Assembly: GCA_030532825.1 (NCBI GenBank)
Contig: JAUNKK010000020.1
Location: 1 to 35,707, forward strand
DNA: 35,707 bases
Direction of reading: 5' to 3'
DNA from: Propionibacteriaceae bacterium
GTDB taxonomy: Bacteria > Actinomycetota > Actinomycetes > Propionibacteriales > Propionibacteriaceae
Below, in pieces: positions 1-7,693 of this stretch. Each line of letters starts with the position of its first letter. The first letter of the stretch is position 1. Position numbers and translations under genes: made by a program. The notes beneath the pieces were generated by a model. The model had not been told where the DNA came from and did not search any database. It was given only the letters and a program-made list of their open reading frames with translations.

Positions 1-108
1 ATTCTTGACCAACACATCGACCATCACCCAGCACAGGACTCCACCCCTCCCAACCGAAGCCACCAACTGGCTCAACCTCACCCACCAAGCCACTACGCAC
101 TAACTGAT
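1..108. other. Left-edge sequence with no assigned gene
   Basis: Two plus-strand frames are open from the window edge. One ends at the TAA at 101-103, after 33 residues ending NLTHQATTH. I recognise no family in either, and the composition is Pro/Thr/His-rich. It may be the tail of an upstream plus-strand gene converging on the lantibiotic cluster, or non-coding DNA. The sequence to the left would decide. Confidence 0.2.
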
Positions 109-162
109 AAAAGTCGGGTCAGCAACCAGCCGAGCTGAGGACGAGAGCAGGAGCCGACTTTT
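109..162 (-). terminator. Terminator-like inverted repeat closing the lantibiotic operon
   Basis: AAAAGTCGG (109-117) and CCGACTTTT (154-162) are perfect 9-bp arms around a 36-nt loop that can fold further through AGC/GCT and GTC/GAC. In the minus-strand transcript the stem ends in UUUU, directly after the permease stop codon (162-164). The arms carry A/T tracts on both sides, so it could also stop transcription arriving on the plus strand. Confidence 0.55.
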
Positions 163-1007
163 CAGACGACCCTACGTTCCAGTCGTATTGCTCCGAAGGT
201 CAGCGCGATGAGGGGGTAGGCGACGGCCGCAGCGATCACGAGCGGATAGTTGAGCGTGCTGGTTACTCCGGGGTTATTCGTGATGAGGGAGTTGAAGACA
301 TTGTTGGGCAACCAGTTGGAGAGGTGCCGAGCCGCCTCCATGGGGATCTGCCCCACGATGATCGGTGCGATGAGGGTGACGGCGATGTACACGCCGAGAG
401 CTGGGGCGCTATTGCGCAGCCATAGGGCGATTCCGGTGGCAAAACTGACCGCGCACACGGTCGATAGAGCGAGGGCGCCAATCTGCCGCCACACGTCAGC
501 GTCGAGTAGGGAGATCGAGTATGGGGTGTCAGAGAGCAGCCAACTCTCTACCGGCACCTCCAGCAGCATCATCACGGTGCTCCCGAGCGCGCACGTCAGG
601 GCTGGCCAAGCTGCCTTCGCGACGACGAAACCCAACGGTTGTTGAAGGGCGGAATGGCTGGTGTAGATGAAACCGGAAGACCACTCGGAGCACACGAACA
701 AGATGGCTGCAACCCCGAGGAAGACCTGGGCGAAGGGGAAACCGAAGATTGCGATGTCCCTGACGAACATCGGATCGTCGAGCGGCTGGCCCCCTCGATA
801 CGAGTTAGCGACGCTGAACGCTACAGCACCAGCCAGCCCTGCCATGGCGATGAGCCCGGCTAACACATTGAGCAGGACGGTTCGATTGCCGAAAAACACG
901 TGACCTTGCATGCGCAGCGAGGCGAATGGGCGAAGACGAAGAGACGGTGCGGGGGTGCGCATGGTGATCGTCTTTGAGTGTTGTTTACTTAACGAGGGGG
1001 CAGTCAT
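162..1007 (-). CDS. lanE: ABC-2 type permease, probable lantibiotic self-immunity subunit (LanE-like)
   Basis: This 281-residue protein has about six hydrophobic segments (near residues 43-68, 88-107, 126-150, 172-196, 203-222 and 255-276), as in the membrane half of ABC-2 exporters. Its ATG at 1007 shares a base with the TGA of the upstream ATPase gene (TGATG), so the two are translationally coupled; a second Met at residue 16 is less likely for that reason. As the last gene of the operon, after precursor, synthetase and exporter, it best fits the permease of a LanFE(G) pump that expels the mature peptide from the producer's own membrane. Only one permease gene is present, where LanFEG systems usually have two, so the pump may be a homodimer. 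The immunity role is inferred from position; the sequence itself shows only an ABC-2 permease. Confidence 0.75.
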   Translation of the reverse strand: MTAPSLSKQHSKTITMRTPAPSLRLRPFASLRMQGHVFFGNRTVLLNVLAGLIAMAGLAGAVAFSVANSYRGGQPLDDPMFVRDIAIFGFPFAQVFLGVAAILFVCSEWSSGFIYTSHSALQQPLGFVVAKAAWPALTCALGSTVMMLLEVPVESWLLSDTPYSISLLDADVWRQIGALALSTVCAVSFATGIALWLRNSAPALGVYIAVTLIAPIIVGQIPMEAARHLSNWLPNNVFNSLITNNPGVTSTLNYPLVIAAAVAYPLIALTFGAIRLERRVV

Positions 1008-1897
1008 CAGCTCGCCTTCCGATGCTCGGGTGTAGTGAATTGCAGGTACGCGTCCTCAAGAGACGTGTGGTGAATGGTCAGTAGCAGGGGAACGAACCCG
1101 CCTCGCTGGAGGAGCTGTCCGACCTGCAAGTTCTCACAGTCAAAGACCTCAATGACCCCGTCGCCCATGTCGGCTTGGAATCCGTGGCTGTGTAGCTCTC
1201 GTAGGAGGCGAGGATTATCGGTGGTGGAGACCCGCACTCGGGACGATGTCGCATGGATGTCGCCGAGGGAACCAGACCAGATGGTGGTTCCGTGGTTGAC
1301 CATCGCGATGGTGTCGGCGACTTCCTCGACTTCCGCCAAGGAGTGTGAGGACAGGAGCACTCCGCCGCCCTTTTGCGCGAAATCGCGCAGCAGTTCTCGC
1401 AGCCAGATGATGCCGTCTGGATCTAGACCGTTCATCGGTTCATCTAGGATCAAGAATTGGGGCTCTCCAAGTAGGGCGAGAGCGATCCCGAGGCGCTGTT
1501 TCATGCCCAGCGAGAACGCCCCAACGCGACGATTGAGAGCGTGCCCCAGGCCCACCTGCTCCAGCAATTCCCATCCTCGACTCGTCGGAATCCCGTAGGC
1601 AGCAGCCAGGGAGCGTATCGCAGTCACGGGCGTGAGCTCTTTGAGTACCCCCTGCCGATCAATGAGCGCGCCGAAGGTGGCTAGCGGGGCATCGAGGTCC
1701 CTGACGCGCTGACCGTTGATCGTGGCGTTTCCGCTGTCGGGCTCTTCCACGCCGATGATCATCCGGAGCGTGGTGGACTTGCCGGCCCCGTTGGGGCCGA
1801 CGAACCCAACGATCTCGCCTGGTCTCACCGCGAGAGAGACATCCTTGACGGCCTGGAAACCGGCGTAGGACTTCGAGATGTTGTTGACTTCTAGCAT
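1007..1897 (-). CDS. lanF: ABC transporter ATP-binding protein, probable lantibiotic immunity ATPase (LanF-like)
   Basis: This 296-residue ATPase has Walker A GPNGAGKST (residues 34-42), a signature variant FSLGMKQR (about 128-135) and Walker B LILDEP. The SLGMKQR-type signature is typical of the BcrA/LanF/NatA group of drug and lantibiotic exporters, not of importers. The reading frame stays open further upstream, but the start is placed at the ATG at 1897 because it overlaps the TGA of lanT (TGATG) and the family homology begins there (MLEVNNISKSY). The stop overlaps the permease start in the same way. It should power the 162-1007 permease at the inner face of the membrane. A general multidrug exporter is the alternative, but the coupling to lanT and lanM argues for self-protection. 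Confidence 0.8.
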   Translation of the reverse strand: MLEVNNISKSYAGFQAVKDVSLAVRPGEIVGFVGPNGAGKSTTLRMIIGVEEPDSGNATINGQRVRDLDAPLATFGALIDRQGVLKELTPVTAIRSLAAAYGIPTSRGWELLEQVGLGHALNRRVGAFSLGMKQRLGIALALLGEPQFLILDEPMNGLDPDGIIWLRELLRDFAQKGGGVLLSSHSLAEVEEVADTIAMVNHGTTIWSGSLGDIHATSSRVRVSTTDNPRLLRELHSHGFQADMGDGVIEVFDCENLQVGQLLQRGGFVPLLLTIHHTSLEDAYLQFTTPEHRKAS

Positions 1898-4032
1898 CAC
1901 AATGTCACTTTCTGGTTGTCGTCTGTATTGCGGTAGGCGCTGTGCATCCGGAAGAACAACCCGCCACGGACAAGGAGTTCGCCGTAGCTGCCTTGTTCGG
2001 CGATCACTCCATCGTCCATGACCAGAATTCGATCCGCGCCGGTGATCGTCTCGAGCCGATGCGTCACCGTGATGGTGCTGCACCCAAGAGCACTAAGGTT
2101 TTGGTGCACCATGGCCTCTGTCGCTTGATCCAGCGCTGACGTGGCTTCGTCGAGGATCAGAAGGCGAGGGCGCCTCAGTAGGGCGCGTGCGATGGCAATG
2201 CGCTGGCGTTGACCGCCTGACAGGTTCTGTCCGCCGTTGGTCAAAAAGGTGTTGAGCCCCATCGGCAGATCCTGCTCCGCAATGTCAAAGCACGCTTGCC
2301 GGAGTGCAGCGAGGAGCTCTGCGTCGTCGACGTCTTGGCTCTCCCAGACCAGGTTGTCGCGCAGTGTGGCGTTGCGCAGCGGGGTCTCCTGTGGGACGTA
2401 GACCACATTGTCGAAAAAGCTTCGCTTGCTTACCTCTGCTAGTGGCCTGGCACCGCAACAGACGCTGCCCTCATTGGGGCGATACAAACCGGACAGTAGG
2501 CCGACAAGCGTGGATTTGCCGCTGCCAGTGGGGCCGACGACGGCGATCCTTTCGCCTTCTTCGCACCGTAGGCTGACCCCCTTAAGGGCCTGGGGGGCGA
2601 AGGAGGAGAAACGGAATGAGGCCTTCTCTGCTTCCAGGGGGAAACGGAACTCTTCTCCCGAGGCGTCGGCGAAGGCGCTATCAGCACAGGAAGACAGAAT
2701 GTCATCGAGGCGGCGTACGGTGGCATTAGCCTCGCCGATCTCAACGGCCATGGAGCCCAGACTGCTGAGCTGGCCGAAAAAGACCCCGGCGATCATCTGG
2801 AGGCCGACCGCCGCCGGGAAAGGCATACCGTTGCCTAGGGGAGAGACTGCCAGCACCAGTACGACGAGTGGCCCGAAACTCTGGATCGTGGAGGCGGTTG
2901 CGTTCAAGGTCCCGGCGAGCAAGGCTCGGGTGCGGCGTGCGTGGACCGCGTTCGAGTTGTGACCGGCCCATATGGTACAGGTCTGTTTCTCAGAACCAAG
3001 ACTCTTGACCAGCTTGATTGAGTTGAGCGAGTCCACGAGGATCGAATTAGCCAGCGACTCCGCCGCATTGAGGTCCTCGGTCATCGTGTTCGTGGTGCGG
3101 CGACTGAGCTCAAAGGCAGCGATGTAGATGATCAGGACGACGGTGACGACTAGGCCGATGCTCGGTGCGGTGATGAGCATCCAACCGAGGCTGACCACGG
3201 AGATGACGGAGGAAACTACGCCTCGGGCCAGTGTTGTGGACAGGGATTCCTCCAAGCCTCTGATGATGCCGACGCGGAACAGCAGCTCACCCACGGGCCG
3301 GACCACGAAGTAGGAGTACGGAGAGTCCAGAAGTTTCCGTACTGTGATTTCCCCGAGACGCTTGCCTATGTCGGTGGCGCAAAACGTGGCGACCGCGATG
3401 TTGAGAATCTGGATGAGGAAGAAACCGGTGGCCAAGACGCCCATGATCAGCAGCAAAGAGACGGGGGGTGTGGTCGCTGTTCCCTCCAACAAGAGGCTCG
3501 TGAGGCTGGGGAGAGCCAGCGTCGTGCCCCCCACGATGACGGCCCCGACAAGCACGGCCGCTATCAGGCGCGGCCGAGTCCAGGCGATTCCGAGTACGTC
3601 CAGCCACGGCGAAGCGTCGGGGACCCCCTGGCGAGTGGCCGGGCTGGTCACACAGAGGGCCAAGCCAGCGCAGTGCTCATCGAACTCCTGAGCATTAACG
3701 ATTCGTCGACCGACAGCAGGATCCATAATGACGTGCTTGCGTCCTCGAACCTTCTCGAGAACTACGTAGTGAGACGGCTCCCAGAGCAGGATCGCGGGCG
3801 TCGGGAGAAGATGTGCAGTATCGGTGGTCACTCGGTACACCTTGGCTGTGGCTCCGTACGCCTCAATAAGCTGCTTGAGTTGCGGGATGGTCAGACCATC
3901 CCGACCGGGCATGAATCGTTCACGCATGTTTCTTAAGGAGAGCTTGGCCCCCATGGCTCGTAGTGCCATGTGGGCGCAGGCGATTCCACAGTCGGACTGG
4001 GTGACCTGGTAGGACACCTTCACGCGAGCCAT
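1897..4032 (-). CDS. lanT: Lantibiotic-processing ABC exporter with N-terminal C39 peptidase (LanT/PCAT)
   Basis: This 711-residue bifunctional transporter has three parts. The N-terminal C39 peptidase has Cys15 in QSDCG, His88 in SHYVV and Asp104 in MDPA, the expected catalytic triad. A six-helix exporter domain covers about residues 140-420. The nucleotide-binding domain has Walker A GPTGSGKST (500-508), LSGGQ (604-608) and LLILDE (624-629). C39 peptidases cut after a double glycine, and the precursor at 7043-7201 carries Gly24-Gly25. The protein should therefore remove the leader and export the core in one step. The frame is also open from a GTG at 4041. The ATG at 4032 is preferred because GAGGTG lies 6 bases before it. 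It overlaps the end of lanM by 13 bases, so the two are likely translationally coupled. Confidence 0.93.
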   Translation of the reverse strand: MARVKVSYQVTQSDCGIACAHMALRAMGAKLSLRNMRERFMPGRDGLTIPQLKQLIEAYGATAKVYRVTTDTAHLLPTPAILLWEPSHYVVLEKVRGRKHVIMDPAVGRRIVNAQEFDEHCAGLALCVTSPATRQGVPDASPWLDVLGIAWTRPRLIAAVLVGAVIVGGTTLALPSLTSLLLEGTATTPPVSLLLIMGVLATGFFLIQILNIAVATFCATDIGKRLGEITVRKLLDSPYSYFVVRPVGELLFRVGIIRGLEESLSTTLARGVVSSVISVVSLGWMLITAPSIGLVVTVVLIIYIAAFELSRRTTNTMTEDLNAAESLANSILVDSLNSIKLVKSLGSEKQTCTIWAGHNSNAVHARRTRALLAGTLNATASTIQSFGPLVVLVLAVSPLGNGMPFPAAVGLQMIAGVFFGQLSSLGSMAVEIGEANATVRRLDDILSSCADSAFADASGEEFRFPLEAEKASFRFSSFAPQALKGVSLRCEEGERIAVVGPTGSGKSTLVGLLSGLYRPNEGSVCCGARPLAEVSKRSFFDNVVYVPQETPLRNATLRDNLVWESQDVDDAELLAALRQACFDIAEQDLPMGLNTFLTNGGQNLSGGQRQRIAIARALLRRPRLLILDEATSALDQATEAMVHQNLSALGCSTITVTHRLETITGADRILVMDDGVIAEQGSYGELLVRGGLFFRMHSAYRNTDDNQKVTL

Positions 4033-6953
4033 AGTGGGCACCTCACAGTCGGATGGGAATCATCAAGGGAGGCCTCGAAAAGTGCGGCGCCGGCCGTGCC
4101 ACACATGAGGGAGTGGGAGATGGCGGTTCTCGTCGGCTTGGTCAATTCCCGCGGCAGGACATCTCTGACGTAACGTCGAGATTCTTTAGCGACCTCCGCG
4201 GCCAATGGATCGTTGTCCATGAGGGCGGCGACTTCGCGCAACACCCACAGGTTGCCCACATCCCCGTGGCACAAGGATGTGTTGCCGCCGAAGCAGTCGT
4301 TCTTCGTGACCTTTACGAGGAACGAGATGATGGGTTCGAGTTTGTGGTCGTCGAAGCGTCCAGTGGAGTGGATCTGGGCTAGCGCAAGGAGAACCCCAGG
4401 AGTGCCAGAGCACCAGCCGCGGCCGTGCAGGTCGTGTTCAGTCCCGATAGTCCACAGCCCGGTCTCGGGTTGCCGAGCCGCCAACAGCCGGGACAGCGCT
4501 TCGGCAGCAGCCCAGTCGACTATCGGGGAGCGGACGAGGGGAGCTGCCAGGGCGAGGGCAGCTGCGATGCCGGCCTGTCCGTGGGCATAGCCGGTTAGAT
4601 TCGTCGGCTTTTGCTGGCCGAGAAGGCAGCCGGCGAGCCGCGTCGTGATCGCCGTCAAGGAATTCAAAGATTCTGCTGCGTCGTCGCCGACCGGGTTCAT
4701 CGCAAAATGCGTGAGGATGAGGGCCAGCCCAGCGTCCCCACCGACCACATCTTCGCCCTCCGAAGGCGTCTCGCAAAGCGACCGGAGCAACTGGCGTGAG
4801 CGTAACGCCAACCATTCGTTATGCACCTGCTGGGCATGGCAGTCCGCCGCCCAGAGGGCTGACTCAATGCCAGCTAAGGGGCCTCTAGTCAGACGGGGAT
4901 CTAGGACTGCTCCGTCCCCCAGCTTGCTCATCAGCCCGTGAAAGTACTCGTCGGCCATGTCGATGGACCCGCCCGGGCAGGCGGCGGTGGCGAGCGCCAC
5001 CCCGCTGGAACCCGCGTAGGCGTCCAGGCTGAGCTCGTGCGGATACCAGTACTGATGGGCGGTGTTGCTCAGTCGGGCACCGAGCCATGTCGGAGCGAAC
5101 TCGCCCTCGGCTCGCAAGTGGCCAAGACTCAGGTCCTGCCAGCGGTGCCCTGCGGGTGGAGCGAGTGGGCGAGTGTCGTCCGAGGTGGGGTTGAACTCGA
5201 AACCGGTGCCCTCCTGGTCTTCCCCGTAGTAGGGGGCGAAGGACACGCGGATCATCCACTCGCTGAGTCGGATGAACTCATCATCGATGCTCTGCAGAGC
5301 GGCGACGGCCGAATCGAGAGGACTGGCGGTCATGGCTTCGGGAAGCACCACCTGGTGATCAGAGATGAGGTCGGTCCCGGTGGCGGCCACCACGAAAGTC
5401 GGTGTATCCCATTGGGCGAGTTGCTTCAATTCGGAGGCGAGCAGCGCTGCGGGGACATCACCGCGGAACACGCCGACCCGCGACAGGGCAGCCAACAGCA
5501 GTTCGGGGTCACTCAGGCAGGCTGCATTGGTGGCGAGTTCCAGCACCTTCGTGTAGCGGACGGTGTCCGCAGCAACACTGCGCACCCAGCAATCAGCGAA
5601 GGTGCGTCGGATGAACTGGACGAGGGTCGGGACATCGGCCAGTGCAGCAGCAAGGGTGGCTCGGAATGATTCACACACGGCATCGACGAACTTTCCGCTC
5701 ACCCTCACTGAAGGAGGCGCTTCCGATGGGGCATCGGCGAGTACCTCGTGCTTGATCCGCATATCCGAGGTGAATGGGTCGTGGAGGGTCAAGACTCGTT
5801 CTGAACTGCCACCGGGAGATCGCTGCCCCAGCACCCCGACATCTACGAACATGGGGTTGCGCCGGTGGGGAACGATCAGCGGCGAGGGGAAGAAGCCCGA
5901 GGTGGTGACAAGGCGAGCCAAAGTTCGGGAGGCAGGGTTGAGGGGATTCTGCCGTGATTCGAGAAGACTGGAGAACAGGGTTTCCGTGTCTGTGAGGATA
6001 GGTATTCCGTTCTTAAACCGGACGTTCTCGAAATGAACATCGGAGATTCCGAGCAACTGCACAGCCGCCGCGAAAGCCCCTAGCGCGGCTGGATCGGTGA
6101 ATCTGCTGTCTTGGTCGTCGGTCACGTATTCGGCCCATCCGTAGTCGCCTCGATCGATGACTTTACAGGCGCGGAGTTTTGGATTGTTCGTGAGGGTGTT
6201 AAGGTGTTTCTGAAAGGTTTCGAATGCGCGGTCATTCGCCAGTGGTCTTGGTTTATATACTAGCCGTGATTCGTTGGAGAATGTTAGGACCGTCACAGAT
6301 TTCCCGTGGTGAGAATCTCCTTGGCCAAGGGAAATATCGACTACCCTTGCGTCCCGGGGAATGCCCAACTCGTGAAGGGAGGGGAGGTCGAATTTAAGCT
6401 GATCCAGCAGTTGCTGGATGAAGTCCGTTCGGCGTTGAACAACGCAGCGTGCGATGTTGACAGCGATAGGGTATCCCTCCTGAAACAGGCGAAGACCGCG
6501 TTTAGTGGCTAGGAGAGTTGATAAACGGGAGTATTCGCTCCTTCGACACGTGATCTGGTCTTTGGGGAGTTGGTGCTCCGATGCGAATCTGATCTGTGCG
6601 CGCAGCACAATTTGTTCCACCTGTGCGATGACTGCAGCCGTCACGGAGCGCTGTACCCTATGAGGATTGGCTAGGAGATCATGCTGGGTGATCGAATCGA
6701 GCAGAAGCGCCATTTCTTCATGGATGAGAGACAACGTTGCTTCGAAAAACGGGAAGGGCTCCGGGGTCTCGGTCTCGGGCAGAAGGTCGCTTACCCGCTG
6801 AAGCAGTGCCAACGGGCAGTTGGTGATAGGGTTCGTCTCAACGAGCCGGGAATTCAGTTCGGCAAGTACCTCGTGCGCACGGTTTCGAGTCAGCAAGGCA
6901 TCGACCTCGGTAGAGTCGAGTTCTGGGAAGGCTGCATAAACTGTCGGCTGCAT
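4020..6953 (-). CDS. lanM: Class II lanthipeptide synthetase LanM
   Basis: This 977-residue enzyme would dehydrate Ser/Thr of the precursor and cyclise them with Cys. The N-terminal dehydratase (DUF4135) shows the kinase-like motifs VYKPRP (232-237), DVHFEN (305-310) and DTETLF (322-327). The C-terminal LanC-like cyclase shows all three zinc ligands: Cys848 in WCSG, and Cys895-His896 in LCHG. The length is normal for LanM. The ATG at 6953 has AAGGAG 7 bases upstream. The gene lies 90 bp after the precursor stop, across a hairpin, and runs into lanT. The start-proximal half looks less GC-rich than the housekeeping genes further right, which would fit acquisition by transfer; I did not measure this. 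All motifs needed for activity are intact. Confidence 0.96.
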   Translation of the reverse strand: MQPTVYAAFPELDSTEVDALLTRNRAHEVLAELNSRLVETNPITNCPLALLQRVSDLLPETETPEPFPFFEATLSLIHEEMALLLDSITQHDLLANPHRVQRSVTAAVIAQVEQIVLRAQIRFASEHQLPKDQITCRRSEYSRLSTLLATKRGLRLFQEGYPIAVNIARCVVQRRTDFIQQLLDQLKFDLPSLHELGIPRDARVVDISLGQGDSHHGKSVTVLTFSNESRLVYKPRPLANDRAFETFQKHLNTLTNNPKLRACKVIDRGDYGWAEYVTDDQDSRFTDPAALGAFAAAVQLLGISDVHFENVRFKNGIPILTDTETLFSSLLESRQNPLNPASRTLARLVTTSGFFPSPLIVPHRRNPMFVDVGVLGQRSPGGSSERVLTLHDPFTSDMRIKHEVLADAPSEAPPSVRVSGKFVDAVCESFRATLAAALADVPTLVQFIRRTFADCWVRSVAADTVRYTKVLELATNAACLSDPELLLAALSRVGVFRGDVPAALLASELKQLAQWDTPTFVVAATGTDLISDHQVVLPEAMTASPLDSAVAALQSIDDEFIRLSEWMIRVSFAPYYGEDQEGTGFEFNPTSDDTRPLAPPAGHRWQDLSLGHLRAEGEFAPTWLGARLSNTAHQYWYPHELSLDAYAGSSGVALATAACPGGSIDMADEYFHGLMSKLGDGAVLDPRLTRGPLAGIESALWAADCHAQQVHNEWLALRSRQLLRSLCETPSEGEDVVGGDAGLALILTHFAMNPVGDDAAESLNSLTAITTRLAGCLLGQQKPTNLTGYAHGQAGIAAALALAAPLVRSPIVDWAAAEALSRLLAARQPETGLWTIGTEHDLHGRGWCSGTPGVLLALAQIHSTGRFDDHKLEPIISFLVKVTKNDCFGGNTSLCHGDVGNLWVLREVAALMDNDPLAAEVAKESRRYVRDVLPRELTKPTRTAISHSLMCGTAGAALFEASLDDSHPTVRCPLWLA

Positions 6954-6983
6954 GGGTGGGCTCCTTGGTTGCCATTATTTGTT

Positions 6984-7017
6984 GGTGGGGGTGTGGAATG
7001 GGTCCCGCACCCCCACC
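6984..7017 (-). terminator. Hairpin between lanA and lanM, possible attenuator
   Basis: GGTGGGGGTG (6984-6993) and CACCCCCACC (7008-7017) are perfect 10-bp arms with a 14-nt loop. The hairpin lies between the precursor stop and the LanM ribosome-binding site. No U-run follows it in the minus transcript (CAACAAAUAAU), so it should terminate only partly or act as an RNA stabiliser. Either way more precursor than synthetase would be made, as is common in lantibiotic operons. Confidence 0.55.
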
Positions 7018-7042
7018 GTTGAAGAGATTCAGCTAACTGCTT

Positions 7043-7201
7043 TCACCAGCCGCAGATGAATCCGTTGCACTCCCAGGAGATAGTGCAAACGCGGCCGATA
7101 GTGTGGGTTCCGGGGACGGTCCAGAGGCCGCCAGCCTGGTTGTTTTCGGACGGCGACAGTTCATGCTCGGCGACTTCCTGCAGGAATTCCTTGTCGGACA
7201 T
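7043..7201 (-). CDS. lanA: Class II lantibiotic precursor peptide, actagardine/mersacidin-like
   Basis: This 52-residue precursor starts at an ATG (7199-7201) with AAAGGAG 5 bases upstream and ends in TGA at 7043-7045. Residues 1-25 are an acidic leader with ELSPSE (14-19) and end in Gly24-Gly25, the site for the C39 peptidase of LanT. The 27-residue core begins LWTVPGTH and contains VCTISWEC (38-45) and ends NGFICGW. CT-x-[ST]-x-EC is the lipid II-binding motif of the mersacidin group. From core Thr9 on, the core aligns without gaps to actagardine: Thr9-Cys14, Thr15-Cys20 and Ser17-Cys25 fall where rings A-C are. The fourth ring's partners are Gly22 and Trp27, so that ring cannot form. Core Thr3 and Thr7 could be dehydrated but have no spare Cys. 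Ring assignment is inference by alignment from memory. Confidence 0.92.
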   Translation of the reverse strand: MSDKEFLQEVAEHELSPSENNQAGGLWTVPGTHTIGRVCTISWECNGFICGW

Positions 7202-7248
7202 TGTTGCTCCTTTGCTTTTCTTGGCCGACCCTTTGTCGACCTGCTAAA

Positions 7249-7277
7249 ACTCTATGAAACCCGCCATGATGCGTCAA
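7249..7277 (-). promoter_or_regulatory. Predicted promoter of the lantibiotic operon
   Basis: On the minus strand, TTGACG (7277-7272) and TAGAGT (7254-7249) are separated by exactly 17 bases, a close match to a vegetative sigma-70 promoter. Transcription would start near 7242, about 40 bases before the lanA ATG. No regulator gene of the LanRK or LuxR type is seen next to it. Confidence 0.6.
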
Positions 7278-7325
7278 GCGTCCATCAACTTTGGAGGAAC
7301 CGTGAGGTGAATGGTTGTGATCGTG

Positions 7326-7670
7326 TTATAGGGCTGTGTGGGGTTGGCCGCGAGTTGTGGGTACGTCCTGCTTAGGCGGTTTGTGTGTTGGTTGTTGTTT
7401 TCTGTTGGTGTTGTTCGTTCTCGGCTGGTCGTTGGTGGTCGAGTGGGAGTGTCGGTGCTTGTGGTTGTAGATGGTTTCGTTCCAGGCTGTGATGGCCTGG
7501 CGTGCTTCTGTTCTGGTGGGCCGGGTGTGGCGTTGGTGGAAGTCGTGTTTCGGGGTGGAGAAGAAGGATTTCTGTAGTGCGTTGTCGTAGTAGATTCTGG
7601 TGTGTCTCATCGACGAGGTCAGGTTCAGATCGGTGGTGAGTTGCTGCAGCTGGCTGGAGGTGTGTTGGTC
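7326..7670 (-). pseudogene. IS3-family transposase orfB, C-terminal remnant
   Basis: The minus strand encodes a stretch with YYDNALQKSFFSTPKHDF and, later, PTRTEARQAITAW and YNHKHRHS. These match the end of IS3-family OrfB (the SFFxTLKxE catalytic-Glu region and the YNxxRxHS motif). The catalytic-Glu position reads KHD, not KxE. The remnant begins at QHTS, right after the inverted repeat of the neighbouring IS30 element. The N-terminal part, with the first catalytic Asp, is absent on both sides. It reads through in frame from the frameshifted IS30 gene only by chance. It is dead, and lies about 50 bp beyond the lanA promoter. Confidence 0.75.
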
Positions 7671-7693
7671 GGGTTCAACTGGTCGTTGCAACA
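7671..7693 (+). repeat. IS30 left inverted repeat
   Basis: This end reads GGGTTCAACTGGTCGTTGCA and pairs with the complement of 9094-9116, with differences at three or four positions in 23. It overlaps the transposase stop codon. Confidence 0.75.

Noticed and set aside
7202-7325. A second precursor peptide for a two-component lantibiotic
   Set aside because: No short frame with a GG leader and Cys/Ser/Thr-rich core was found beside lanA, and there is only one lanM.
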